Shown here piece after piece: positions 32,428 to 44,361 of a stretch of DNA of 64,000 bases (position 1 is the first letter of the stretch; each line of letters opens with the position of its first letter). The notes under the pieces are model-generated. The model was not told the DNA's origin and did no database searches. It saw nothing but the letters and a program-made list of their open reading frames with translations. The position numbers and the translations under genes were made by a program. The DNA lies in NCBI RefSeq assembly GCF_030272615.1, contig NC_081410.1, positions 253,565,533 to 253,629,532 on the forward strand. The letters are read 5' to 3'. The DNA comes from Cryptomeria japonica (taxonomy: Eukaryota; Streptophyta; Pinopsida; Cupressales; Cupressaceae).

Positions 32428-35300
32428 CTAAGGCAAGGATTTATGCAAAGGATTGGATCCAAGGGATGGAAGGATGGAAAATATGCATTGGATAATGGAT
32501 AGGGTATTGGAAGAATTGGGCTTTAGTGGATGGAAATGTTGGCAAGATCGACATTGGCACACACCTTGAGGGATGATGGACTGATGGAGGAAAAATGTAT
32601 TTTGGATATTGAGATTTGGATGGAGGAAAGGATATGGATTTTGGGACATAAGGGCCCAAAATGGATGAAGAAGGTGATGGAGGAATAGATTTGAGATTTT
32701 TGGATGGAGGAATAACAACTTTTGATGCCAAGTTGGATGTTTCTTTAGGCTTTTGTGCTTCAAGGAGCCGCTTAGGGATCCACATGGTTTTGGATTTTTC
32801 ATACTTTTGTGGTTCCTTGGAGTGCATTGCCAAAACAAAGGATTTAGGAACCCATATATATTTTGAATTTTGTTTTTGAGTGATGGGTCTTTGTGGCCTT
32901 TTGGATATTTATTTTTCTTTATAGATCATATTGTTCTTTGTTTTGACATGTCGATTATATTGGACATGTTGATCCTTGAATACATGTGGATTTTTAGACT
33001 TATGACTTTTATGCTTGGCATACAAATTGCTTGAAGGGGGAAAGGAATGCATGGATGGATATGAATGAAATGGAGTTCTTTTGGATTGATGAAATTTACT
33101 CAAGGATGTGTGCCTTTTCTGACCTTGCATAGAGGACGAAGGGATATAAGGACCTAAGATGGATGGAAGGTGTATGTTTTGATCTTGATGGAGGGATACC
33201 GACGTCTTGAGAGTGAGTTGTGTAGACATGACCCTTAACATCTTCTTTGACATGAAGGGATTCTTGGTTATGGAGATCTACTCCTTTGCCTTTATGAATA
33301 TCTTGACTTGTAGGATACTCTTTTCTTTGAGAAGAAGATGTGAGTCCATTATGAGGTGGATATGATATGAGAGAAATAATGAGATCTTGAAGTGGATTGG
33401 ATTGCACCAAAGTGGAAGAACCCATTATGCATGTCAAGGGTTCATGAACATCTTGCACTGACACATTAGAATCATGAGGGGGACTAGGATTGTGTAATGG
33501 ACATGGTTCAATGACAGGCTCTTCAAGAGATGGAATGGGAGAAATAATGGGATCACCAAAAGAAATGCGATCTTGGAGTGGATATGGAGCATTAGGACAA
33601 GGAGATGGAGGAACAAGTGGATTTTGTGGAGGATCTGAAGGAATAATTTGATCTTGACAAGGAGGAAGATCATTGGAATCCTCTTTAAAGGTGCTTTGCT
33701 CTTGACTTTCAATGGGATCATCATAAAGGATGGAAAGGATATCTTGATCTTTCTCAGGAAGTCAAATGTCAATGGGATTTGAAAGGACATTATGTTCATG
33801 AAATGGAAGGGGATCATTTGGGATTGGATGGACTAGGATATCTTGGTCTTGCTCGGGGAATGGAGTGTCAATAGGACTTTGGATAGGATGGACAAGAATA
33901 GGGGAATCATCATGAGTGTCTAGGAACATGGGGTCCTGGTCAACAATTGGATGGGATGATAAGGTTTTGGGATCTTGATCTTGATTTTCTTTAGGACTCA
34001 TTTCTTTGTGCTCTAAATTATCCTCTTGACATGAGGTTGGACTTTGGATATGCATGGGGGATTCTGACAAGGAATTAATGTTTTGGCATGAAGGAAATGC
34101 ACTTTGAACATTTGTGATGGATTCTGGCAAGGAATCAATGCTTGAACATGAGGAAGAGGGACTTCGAATGGGGTCCTCTAAAATAGGTAATGGCAATAAA
34201 GTGCATGGTGGCATTGGGTCTTGTATTTCTAAAACATGACAAGGATGTGCATCATGAATTGGATTATCTTGGCAATCAATTATGGATAGCCCTTGAATAA
34301 TTTCATCCTTTGGTGTATTGTTTAATGAGGACAATATGGAAGGTTCTTGTGAAACTTCTAGAGGTGTAGGGATAGATGCCACTGGAGAGTCCATTTGTTT
34401 GCGAGGGAATGAGGCATTGCTAGACATAAGTGTATTATCTTGATCTTCCTCAAAGAACTCACTTGGTAATTTCCTTAAGATCATTGCAATAAAGCCACCT
34501 TTCCTTCGAGGTTTTGACTTGTTTGTATCTGGAATTTGAACTTGTTTGGCAAGGAGTTGGTTCTGATCTGATGTCATGTTTTGATATTGGACTTGGTTCA
34601 ATTGTTCTTACATGTTTGAAACTTGGCTTGGTATGTGCTACAACCTTTGTTTTTGAATGCTTGGTTGTAGTTGTTGACATTGATATGTTGATTGAACTTG
34701 TTGATATTCCACCATTGGTTGAACTATTTGTTGACATTGTATAGTTGGTTGGACATATTTTTGAAATTGGACCATTGATTGCGTTGGTTGAATATGTTGG
34801 ACAATTGGTTGAACAATTGATTGTATTGGTTGAAAATCAAATTGATAGTAAACACCTTCTTGTTCTTGTTGTGGAGGCACATAATGTTGAAATTGATGTT
34901 GTCTCCTTTCTTGAAATTGTTTCATCATCTCTATTTGGGAGAGGAGAGCTAGTATGTCTGATTGTTCAAGAAGAGATCTTACATCAATTGGCTCAACCTT
35001 TGGATTTCAACCTGGAAATTTTTGAAACACTTTGGACATTTGTGATCTATTCTTCTCAATGTTTTTCACTCTTTGCTCCAATATCTCTTCTTCTTGAGCT
35101 AGTTTCTCCTCTAGTTTTTGTATTTGGAGACTTGTTTCATCATAAAGAGTTTGATCGATATTGCCTTGTTGTTGGGTTCGATATAATTGTGATTGCCTTG
35201 GATTAAAATTCGATTGCATTGTCGGTTGATATGTCAAACTTTGTTGCATCATTGGTGCTTGGAACCTTGTTTCAATAGACATGTCACTATGCAAATGCAA
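32428..35300 (-). pseudogene. Decayed Gln/Ser/Pro-rich coding region of element 6
   Basis: A coding strip of about 950 codons broken by stops and frameshifts near 35007, 34638, 33765, 33440, 33100 and 32900. Segments in order: an N-terminal helix (LQIQKLEEKLAQEEEILEQRV); a Gln-rich part with repeated IVQP/QxIQP phrases (34900-34640); the basic patch KPRRKGGFIAMILRKLPSEF (about 34510-34450); a long Ser/Pro/Asp-rich disordered part; and a basic end with MWIPKRLLEAQKPKE (about 32790-32730). It resembles a divergent gypsy Gag without a recognisable capsid fold, zinc knuckle or protease. I do not recognise the family and assign no enzymatic role. Confidence 0.5.
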
Positions 35301-37330
35301 TATTTTTGGAATTTTTCAAGGGCAATATATGATATGCAACTAAATGCGAACTAAATGAATGAGAATGCAACCTATGTTTTTTGTTCTTTTTTCAAAATTT
35401 TGACAAACTTTTTGGAATGCAAATCTAAAAGAGACCCTTAGGAAATTGAAATGATGTCTAGACCTCAAAGGACAAAAGGACCAAGTGACAATAGGACAAA
35501 ATGACAATGTCTCCCCTATATGCTTGGATACTAAGCTAGGTTTGACCAAATGACAATAATGACAAAAAGAGAAAAGGTTTGATAAGGTCTAGACCTCCTA
35601 ACAATGACTTAGAGTTTATCAAAGATTTGGATTACTCAAGTATGACAAAACCTAGTTTTGACACTATATGCAAAGGGACAATTACTATGCAAATGACTCT
35701 AATATGATATGATAATGACCTAAGCTTGATGAAGAGACCTAGGGTATGCAAATGCGAATATATGACAATGTTATGACTTTAATGAAAGAGGACACATGCA
35801 AACGGATGACCCTTATTGATATGCAAAGGAGTACGACTTAGGTGAAACCTAACCTTGGTACTTGACAATGAACTTTGCAAAATGCAACCTAGGATGAACC
35901 TAAATGTAAGTGACATGAATGTTGAGACAAGATTTTGAACAATGTTTGACAATCATGTTTGAAGGTGTTTTGAAGCTTGTTGGATGAAATGTTCTTATGT
36001 TTAACCTTGTTTTGAAACAATTTGTCTTGTTTTGAAATGAGATGCAATTCAACTTTTGACAAGTAAAGAAGACAAGATATTTTTAACATAGACTCAAGAC
36101 AATCATGCTCATTCACACACTTCTTATGGTAGGCAAGGACATTAGGTACTTGAGAGGTAGACTCATTATGGGATTCAAGGAGAATACATAGATGCTTGAC
36201 CCCACAGGCTCCCCTCGACGACACTCACTTCTCAGGGCAGCCAAGCATCAATCCCCATGGAAATCTCCCCATGGTGAACTTAGTATCTCTTCCAATTATC
36301 CGAACTTGTCCTTCTCAAGAAACTAGAAAGGTTTTTGGCCTCTAAAAACAAGGTGTTTAGTCAAGATTTTTGTTAAGCGTTACTCCTTGATGTCACGCAA
36401 GCATGATTGAGACATTAAGCCCATCAAGATACCAAACAAATGTAGTCGCGCAAGCATGATTTAGACCAAGAGGCCCTACTTAGATGTTGATATGAGAAAG
36501 AGTTCAAGGGTCATCACTTCCCAAGTAACTACAATTCCCACATAACCCTCAAAGCTTTCGCCCATCAGGTATTTGTTTATAGTGAATTAGAATGCCAAGG
36601 TATTCTAGCCGTACTCACTTTGGGTCATTCCCTTCTCACGATTATCACTTGCTTGCAAAAGCAAATGGTCGAGAAGGCAGGCCCTCTAAGGGTGACACGT
36701 AATCAAAACAATGAGCATGGTATCGAAGATCTGGATTTCTGATCACCCTAAGAAGGATGAGAGCATACTCTCCTACTCCAATGTCACACTCAACAATCAA
36801 AGCAAAAACATGTTCATTCCAACCTATTTAGAAATCATACTAGGTGCCTATAACATTAATGACAAACACCAAGTTTAGTTGTTTCTCCAAGGGAACCTGC
36901 AAAAACCCCAGTCAGAAGTTTGAGGTGTTTATTCTTTGACTATCGATTCTGCATAAAACATGTTAGTAGTTTCATTTGTTGTCTTTGCCATGCATATGCC
37001 AAGATGCTGCATAGATAATTAGTACCAAAAACCAAAACACAGAAAACAAAATGCAAAAACAAAACAAATTTTTAAGCAAAACACTGCATTTTTACCTCTA
37101 TTCTGGACTTTACACAGGCGCAAAAGTCATGACATAGGCGTAGAAGTCATGACACAGGCCCAGAATGTCTTCAACACAGGTGCAAGTTGCTTGACATAGG
37201 CGCAGGTTGTCTCACACAGGCGCAGAATTCCCCAGAAAACCATGCATTACCCTGTTTTTGGGTTTTTGGCTTGCAAATCAACTCAAAAGCACTCAAAGAC
37301 ACAGTAAAGGGGTTAGATGGTTAGTTTTCA
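35301..37330 (-). other. Long leader of element 6
   Basis: 2 kb between the primer site and the coding strip. The minus frame 36224-35889 (111 residues) has no recognisable features. The part near the primer site holds a 20-bp tandem repeat. A leader this long could carry packaging and translation signals; none can be named. Confidence 0.5.
37112..37228. repeat. 20-bp tandem repeat beside the primer site, six units
   Basis: Six imperfect units of CACAGGCGCAGAAGTCATGA type, alternating CACAGGCG and CATAGGCG starts. Local GC content is well above the surroundings. It is about 100 bases from the primer site, in the untranslated leader. Confidence 0.8.
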
Positions 37331-37344
37331 CATTGGGTTCACCA
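37331..37344 (-). other. Putative primer-binding site of element 6
   Basis: Minus-strand TGGTGAACCCAATG, five bases from the LTR, matching the element 7 site at 10 leading positions. tRNA not assigned. Confidence 0.6.
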
Positions 37345-37349
37345 ATTAA

Positions 37350-38535
37350 TGTAGCTTAGGAAATTGGAAATCATCACAAACAATATAAAAACTAATATAG
37401 CCCAATCAAAAAAGCTTAAATGCAATGATCTATCCTAAACACACTCAATAGAGACATGAAAATTGAAACATTCAAAAAGATTATGCAAAACCAGATGTAG
37501 ATCTAAATGCTTCCTTCATGCGGCTCCATTGTCCTTCTTTCTTCTCCAAATAGTTTTGTTGTGGATCTCACCTTCAAGTGCATAAACCTAATGTGAAAGC
37601 AAGATTGACATTGGCACAAGAGTACTCGAAGCGTGATTAGTCTCCTTCTCATTATTAGCCAAGATTGAAGAAATTCATCCAATTTATAGAAAAATTGGAG
37701 AGATGACAACATTAGCATGATTCAATTCAAATGGAAATTGCAAATCAATTATGTCAATTATGACAAATTATGACAAATTATGCACTTTCTATGCAAAATT
37801 TGTTGATTGATAATTTATGACAAATTATGACAAACTTCTATGCAAGGATTTATGACAAGATTTTGGAATAGAAATAGACATTTAGGAATTTAGGAAATTA
37901 AGTTGGAAATAATGACTTGGAAATTAGGAAATTAATGAAAAATTAGGTAAATTAATTAATAATTTCTCATTCATTAATTAATTTACAAAAATAGGAGGAA
38001 TTAATTAGCCAATTAAATAAACATTTAATTGTGACAAGAAGACAATTATTTATCCTAAAGGGAAAATGCCAAACAAGATTAAATGAATAAATCATAAAAC
38101 CTTGGAAGATGAATTAGAAATGCAAAGACGACAATTAGGTCTTGACAAAGGATAATTGATATCGATTCGATCATGATTTTGGATTGATAAATGATTTGAT
38201 TGATAAATGCACCGAGGAACAATGACAAATTGATCCAAATTGACATGATTGAAGAGGACAAGGATCGATGACAAATCGATCGTAAAGCGATGAGATTGAC
38301 AAGTTGATAAGAGATTGACAAGATCGACCAAAAGCATGATTAAAGATTGTTATCGACAAGACCAAATTTGAAAGCGAAATGAAGAATGCAGAAGAAAGAC
38401 TCGATGCTCGCAAATGATAAAGACTAAGTGCGTGACATAGGAGAAATGTTAATGCAACGCAAAAACCTAAAATGAGGCAATGCGCAAATGTTAAAGTACG
38501 ATTCCGCAAGCATTGACCATTTTTAGGTGTCTACA
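37350..38535 (-). repeat. 5' LTR of element 6
   Basis: 1186 bp, starting and ending like its partner 29256-30457. The outer end is followed by the target duplicate AGAAG. Confidence 0.9.
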
Positions 38536-38540
38536 AGAAG

Positions 38541-39470
38541 TTCAAAACCCTAACTTGGGAGTCACAGTTTGAGCTCACACAGAGTGCATAGCAGTGGTAA
38601 CAACTCTAGGGTTTCTTCACATGAATCTTCTTTAGTAAGACATAGTGTAGGATGAAAAGCAAAATAACTTCTTAGGGTTCAAATTTTCCTTTTCACATGC
38701 CCTAAAATATCGAGCTTTATATCTCTTTATTTGTTTGTAAGAAAACAAATTGCATGTAATAGAAACCAGAGTTCATAACTTAAAAGTTATTCGACCTAAT
38801 GGATGTGGTAAATCCTATTTGAAAAAATCCAAGATCTTTATTAGCTCTTTATTCCATTTTTATATTTTAATATATAATAATTAAGATTTAATTCTTTAAA
38901 GTAGTCTTAATTATTATATATATTAAAATATAAGTGGTTTTTTATATTTTAATATGATTTTATTAAGATTAATTTTTCTAAATAATCTTAATAAATTCAT
39001 ATTAAAGTATAAAAGGAGTTCAATTGAAGAATAATATTTTTTTTCACACTTATCTTAAAAACAAATTGTTTTTAATTAAGTGATAAAATTATTGTATAGA
39101 AGGAAGAGATATGCATAGCATGCAAAATTACAATAGAAGAATAGTTTTCTTTCATGAACTATTTTTGGCTTCACCTATCATGCAACTTTCACTTGGACGG
39201 GTTTGCTTTTTCAGTTCATGTTCTATATTTAGCAAGGCATTGCTCATGCAGTTTTTAGGGGAGAGGTTTTGTTTTTTTCTTAGTATTATATTTGGTGAGA
39301 TTGGCATGCAGATTTTTAGAGGATGAGATCTTTGCTTCTCAAGGCTATTTTTAGTAGTGGCAACAATTCTATTTATAGCAGGGGAACCCCTTTTTCATGC
39401 AGCATTAGTTGGGGTTCTATTTTGAGCATTGGAGGTATTTTTGGTAGGGTTACACATGAGTTTTTTAGGC
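38541..39470. repeat. Tandem duplication, unit R2, right part
   Basis: Continuation of R2 after element 6, aligned with 27809-28733 of R1. It includes the second copy of the two foldbacks (38861-39011) and ends GAGTTTTTTAGGC. Non-coding. Confidence 0.8.
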
Positions 39471-40683
39471 TATTTTGGGCAAATTCACCAAAATCTTTTT
39501 CTCATGCAGCTTTTTCTATTTAGGGTTTTGGAGGAGATATTTTTCATGATATCTATATATTCTCTCTCTCCTTTTCCCCCTCTGGTTCTTTCTTTTTGCA
39601 TACACATTTTTGCAAAAAAGCATTGTATCTCAGCACTATAGTTTATTTTTCAATTCTATATAGTGGGATTCCTTTGATATTACAGAGTTTCATGAATTTT
39701 CCTTGGTAATTGTGCATGTTCATTTTTGCAGGTTTGAGAGGGATTTATTGTGTTTTGATCCAGAAACCTTTGAATTTAAATTTCTTTCATGTGCATGTGT
39801 CCTCGCTTTTTATAAGCATAGGTTTTAGGTTGTGTAAAAGAGATAATTATCAATTTGGTTGTGAAACTAGTTTTCCTTCCAAGTTTATGATTTCCTTAGC
39901 CTTCTTGGGAAATTTATATGTGGTTGAAGAGTACAATTACTTTGTGTGGGCGAATTTCTATCATATTTTTGTGAGTTTTTAGGCTATTACCATTACAATT
40001 TCGGTGTATCACCTCCTAGTTTAGTTGTAGATTTCAGTATTTTCATATTACTTCTCACTCTTTTCCACATCAGTATTTTAGTTTTTTAAGAGGGATTCAA
40101 GGGAAGCCAACCCATAACTCAGAGATTCACCTTCACTTTGAGCAACCCACGGGCTCGAAGGTGTTTCCATGTTTCATAGGATTTCTTGGTTTCACACTTA
40201 GTATCACAGGTGCAATCCTTTGTGACAACAGTAGGATAATTTCACAGTTAATTTAGGTTGTGGGTTGTGTTCATCGGGTTTCTAATTCTTTGCATGTTGT
40301 AAAAAATAACTTTTCCTACATGCACAAGTTGGATAGCTTTGAACCTTTTCATGAAATATTTATGAATTTGGTGATCTAGTTGATTTGTGAAGCATTTTTC
40401 ATTCTTTATTGTAGTTGTCATAGTTTTAGTGTAGTAGTTAAATAATCCATAATCTTAGTGTATCACCTCCATTAGGATAAGTTTTATTTTATATGCAAGC
40501 CTTTTAACCTTTTTCGCAAAAAACAATTTGTAGGAGATTCATCAAGACAAGAAGTTGGCCTGGTCTCCGAAGGTCTACATTCAATATAGGCAACCCATAG
40601 GCCTAAAAGTATTCCCATGTTTCATAGGATTGTTGAGATTTCAGTTTAACATCATGGGTGCAATCCTTCGTGACAACATTTTT
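39471..40683 (+). repeat. LTR-like left part of element 8 (old gypsy-like element)
   Basis: 39471-39660 and 40231-40577 match 59950-60130 and 60257-60607 at the other end of the element, as expected of two LTRs. Inside it a 90-bp leader-like segment occurs twice (40141-40230 and 40589-40678, both ending TGACAACA), so the LTR end and leader were partly duplicated. The sequence stops at 40683 where element 4 inserted and resumes at about 47387. The exact LTR borders cannot be fixed. Confidence 0.55.
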
Positions 40684-41774
40684 TGTTGGTATTATGGATG
40701 TGTTGCATTAGTTTTGTCATTGATGTCAACACTTATCCTTCTGGAGATCTTTGGTCATGTTGAACCGACACATTGTGTTCACCGGCATGTTCAGTGACTT
40801 ATGTACAGTCACTGGTATATTGTTCACCGGCAGGTTATATTGTTCATCGATACTAAGGATGACTTGTTATCATCTGGAGATCACTTGGTTATGTCGAAGA
40901 CATGGCTTGGATACTTGTTTTTGGTATTTTGGTTAATGGTCTAATCGGGTTGACATATTTGATGTTATTAGCAAATTGGTCTAGGTTATGGACCGATATG
41001 CATTATCTATTCCGGATCAACATGACACATTATGGAGATGATATATTGATTGGATATTGTTGTAAATGTATTGAGCCAACATGATGCATCACATCTTGAC
41101 TTGTTTGTAATTGATTTTATTGTAATATTCTTAATGAGCCAACCTACACATTTGGTCTTAGGTTTTGGTATATATGTAAGATCTCAATTGATGAGATAAG
41201 GTAGAGAGAATGTAATAGTATAAGGTTGTGGTATTGTAACATGGTATGTGCAAATATTGAAGATCATATGAGCAAACCATAAAGAAGGTTCAAGGAAGGT
41301 TTGAAGGTGATTATCAGAGCTTAACTAGTACTGAATCCAGCATTGGAGATACTACTTTGAGAAGTACATTATCATTGGATTTAACCATCCAATTGTAGTC
41401 AGTGTGACTCCTATTTTGTGATTGAGCAGTGAGCTCTAGGCGGTTGGCCTTTCTGCATGTGCAAACCCTATTTGTATACACATACTATCTATAGTAGTAT
41501 TATCTGATTGTGGGTAAGGTTTCCCACTGTGTTTTTTCCCCTTATAGGGTTTCCGCGTATAAATATTTATGTTATGTGTTGTGGATGTTGTTTCTCTTTT
41601 TGTTTTATGCCTTAAGTTTCACCGTTATTAATATTAGCTGCTAATCTGTCAACCAGCATTAAGTTTGGTTTACTGGTATTAAGTATCAAGTTTGATTAAG
41701 TTGTATTTGGGTTAAAATTCATAGTCAACTGATTCACCCCCCCCCCCCTCTGAGTTGCCTCCCAGGTCCTAACA
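40684..41774 (+). repeat. 5' LTR of element 4
   Basis: 1091 bp, TGTTGGTATTATGG to GGTCCTAACA. It contains the GTTTCCCAC...TTTTTTCCCC...GGGTTTCC module at about 41517-41560 and a C-tract at about 41737. Confidence 0.92.
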
Positions 41775-41776
41775 AT

Positions 41777-41788
41777 TGGTATCAGAGC
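41777..41788 (+). other. Primer-binding site, initiator tRNA-Met (element 4)
   Basis: TGGTATCAGAGC two bases after the LTR, followed by ACAG. Confidence 0.92.
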
Positions 41789-41831
41789 ACAGTCCTCTTT
41801 TTGTAGAAGCCTAATAGCTTGAGGAGATCTT

Positions 41832-43030
41832 ATGGCAACTAACATTTTCAAGAAGGACAGTCCCAAACTTGATGGAACCAACTATGGTATATGGAAGATC
41901 ATAATGGAGACACATCTAAATTGCATTGGAAGAGACATATGGGATGTTACAATGAATGGCTATGTTGGTCCTACACTGAATCAACCTAATCCACCAACAT
42001 TGGGTAAAGATCAAGAAAATGATTGCAAAGCAAGAGAAGCACTTTTGAGCACATTATCAGATCAGCAAATCATGGGATTATCAGATTGATCTACTACTAA
42101 AGCTATTTGGGATAAATTGGAGACACTGAATGAAGGAGATACCACTATCAAAATTGCAAAACTAGAATGCTTCCGAGTTGGGTATGAAAACAAAATGGAA
42201 GAAGATGAAAGAATTTCTGCTTTTATGGAAAGAGTTAATGAAATTATTTTGGGAATACAATGTTGTGGAAAATCCTTAAGTGAAGATGAAATTGTTTCTA
42301 AAGTTTTAAGAGCATTTCCACCAGCATACAAAATGAAAGTAACTACTATTAATGAGTTGAGAATAATGCCTAATATATCAGTATCTAGAGATACCTTGGT
42401 TGGAAAACTTTCAACATTTGAGCTTGAGGAATTTGGTCCTATTGCTACAATTAAAATAGATTTGGCCTTCAAAGCATCATCATCTGCAGCAGCATCATCA
42501 TCATCTGAAAAATCTGATTGGAAAGCACTTTATGCAAGAGAACTTGAAGATATCATAAGAGAAAATGAAGAACTAGAAGAACTTGAAGCACTATTTGCAA
42601 GGAAAATGCCTAAAGGTCCAGTTGGAAGTAAGTATGAAGGTAAAGCACCATTTAAATGTTTTAACTACAATAAAGTTGGTCATATGGCATCTAGATGTCC
42701 TGATAGACATGCAAGATTGAGAGAGGAAGCTAAAAGAACATATAAGCCTAACCCTGAATTTCAGAGTTATAGATTCAAGAAGAATAGAGACAAATCATGT
42801 TACTATGCTGATGAAGGAGTTACTGATGATTTTGATGAAGAATCAATAGACAATGGATGGGCTTTTGTTGTAATAAATGAATATCAACTGACACCTACTG
42901 TTCCACCGGTAGAGCAGGCCTTGGCAGCTAAAATTGAAGAAAAATATGAATGGATCATAGATTCTGGATGTTCACATCATATAACTGGTGATAAAATTAA
43001 ATTCTTGTCTTTTCAGGAATATAGTGGAGG
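41832..43030 (+). pseudogene. Copia Gag and start of protease, element 4
   Basis: It starts at ATG 41832 (MATNIFKKDS), 44 bases after the primer site. The N-terminal part (LDGTNYGIWKIIMETHL) and the following helices (IAKLECFRVGYENKMEEDE, FMERVNEIILGI) are the UBN2-type Gag of plant copia elements; its role is to form the particle and bind RNA. One stop (TGA 42087-42089) interrupts it in frame. The single CCHC knuckle (about 42655) reads CFNYNKVGHMASRC: the second Cys is Tyr. The frame runs on into protease with an intact active site (IIDSGCSHHIT, about 42955-42990). Confidence 0.88.
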
Positions 43031-44361
43031 TCTAGTAAGATTTGGGGATGATAAAGCTTATTTGATCAAAGGAAAAGGCACTATATATTTGGATGGTAAG
43101 CACAATACTGACAATGTTTATTATCTTGAAGGTTTGAAGTATAATCTTTTGAGTGTTGGTCAATTAGTTGAAAAGGGTTTTTAGTTACAGTTCAAGATTG
43201 GTAAATGCAAAATCATGAATAGAACTGGATTGGAGATTGGAACTGGTAATTAGACTAAAGGTAATATCTTTCATTTGAATAATAGTGAAAATACATGCTT
43301 GATTGCACATATTGATGAAAGTTGGTTATGGCATAAGAGACTTTGTCATGTAAATTTTGATTGCATTGTAAATATTAGTTCAACTAAGGCAATAAGGGAT
43401 TTACCTAAGATTGTGAAACCTCATAATCCGGCATATAAGGAATGTCAAATGGGAAAGCAAGTTAGAACAACTTTTAAGAGTATTTCTAAGAAATCCAATA
43501 ATGTTCTTGATTTAATCCATACTGACTTGTGTGGTCCGGAAAGAACAAGAAGTCTACAGGGAGATATATACTTTATACTAATCATTGATGATTATTCTAG
43601 AATGTGTTGGGTTACTTTTCTTAGGGAGAAATCAAAAGATTTTGGAAAATTCAAGTTATTCAAGGCAATGGTAGAGAATGAAACTGGTAAGAAAATAAAA
43701 TTTTTTGAGATCAGATCAAGGAGGAGAATTTACATCTAAGTAGTTTAATACATTTTGTGAAGTGAATGGAATCAAAAGACAACTATCAGCACCCCAGACA
43801 CCTTAGCAAAATGGAATTGTGGAAAGGAAGAACAAAACTATTCTAGATGTAGCTAGAAGCATGATATTGGAAGCAAATCTACCTCATGTGTACTGGAGAG
43901 AAGTAGTGAATATAGCAGTTTACACTTTTAACATAGTCCACATCAAAGGTGAAACCGGTAAGACCCCTTATGAACTATGGTTTGGTAATACTCCTACTCT
44001 TAAATATTTCAGAATATTTGGAAGCAAATGTTATATTAGGAGAGATGAGTATATTGGTAAATTTGATCCTAGAAGTGATGAAGGAATATTTCTTGGTTAT
44101 TCATCTAAGAGCAAGGCATATAGATGTTTTAATAAAAGATTGAATAAAATCACTAAGACTGCTAATGTGAAGATAGATGAACAATTTAGAGGAAATTCAA
44201 GGTCTATAGATTCTGAACTGGTAATTGAGATGATCATAAATGAACCAATACAGAGTGTGGATCCAATCACACCGACATCATCAGAGAATTCCATAGTGAC
44301 TAAAGAACAACAATATGTGAATAAACCCAGGCATGTAAGACTGAATCACTCAGAAAATTAG
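43031..44361 (+). pseudogene. Protease C-terminal part and integrase, element 4
   Basis: After the protease core (LKYNLLSVGQLVEKGF, stop TAG near 43182) comes the GAG-pre-integrase zinc domain: HKRLCHVNF, then KECQMG where CxxCQ is expected, so one zinc ligand has become Lys-Glu. The integrase core has the first Asp (LIHTDLCGP, about 43520) and SRMCWVTFLREK. A frameshift near 43700 breaks the block with the second Asp, and stops lie at 43741 and 43804. The frame recovers with GIVERKNKTILDVARSM (catalytic Glu region) and runs to TAG 44359 through the usual YELWFGNTP and DEGIFLGYS blocks. The native enzyme cuts target DNA and joins the cDNA; this copy is dead. Confidence 0.88.

Larger units (their letters stand above)
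29256..38535 (-). mobile_element. Element 6: young non-autonomous LTR element with a Q/S/P-rich coding region
   Basis: 9280 bp with LTRs 29256-30457 and 37350-38535 (TGTAGC...TCTACA) and a perfect target-site duplication AGAAG at 29251-29255 and 38536-38540. On the minus strand: 5' LTR (right), primer site TGGTGAACCCAATG, a 2 kb leader with 20-bp repeats, a decayed coding region 35300-32428, a 2 kb T-rich non-coding part, the purine tract AAAGAGGGGCAAAA, and the 3' LTR. No protease, RT or integrase is seen. Five differences in about 390 aligned LTR bases make it, with element 7, the youngest here. Shared primer-site type and purine tract style suggest a gypsy relative. Confidence 0.85.

Noticed and set aside
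34745-35206. 153-residue plus-strand ORF
   Set aside because: Complement of the Gln-rich coding strip of element 6; the minus frame fits the element orientation.
37112-37228. CRISPR-like array
   Set aside because: The units are adjacent without unique spacers and the DNA is eukaryotic transposon sequence; it is a plain tandem repeat.
41738-41749. Homopolymer C run as a possible assembly error or regulatory G-quadruplex
   Set aside because: C/G runs at this place occur in every copia LTR here and are part of the conserved LTR end; a single run cannot form a quadruplex alone.
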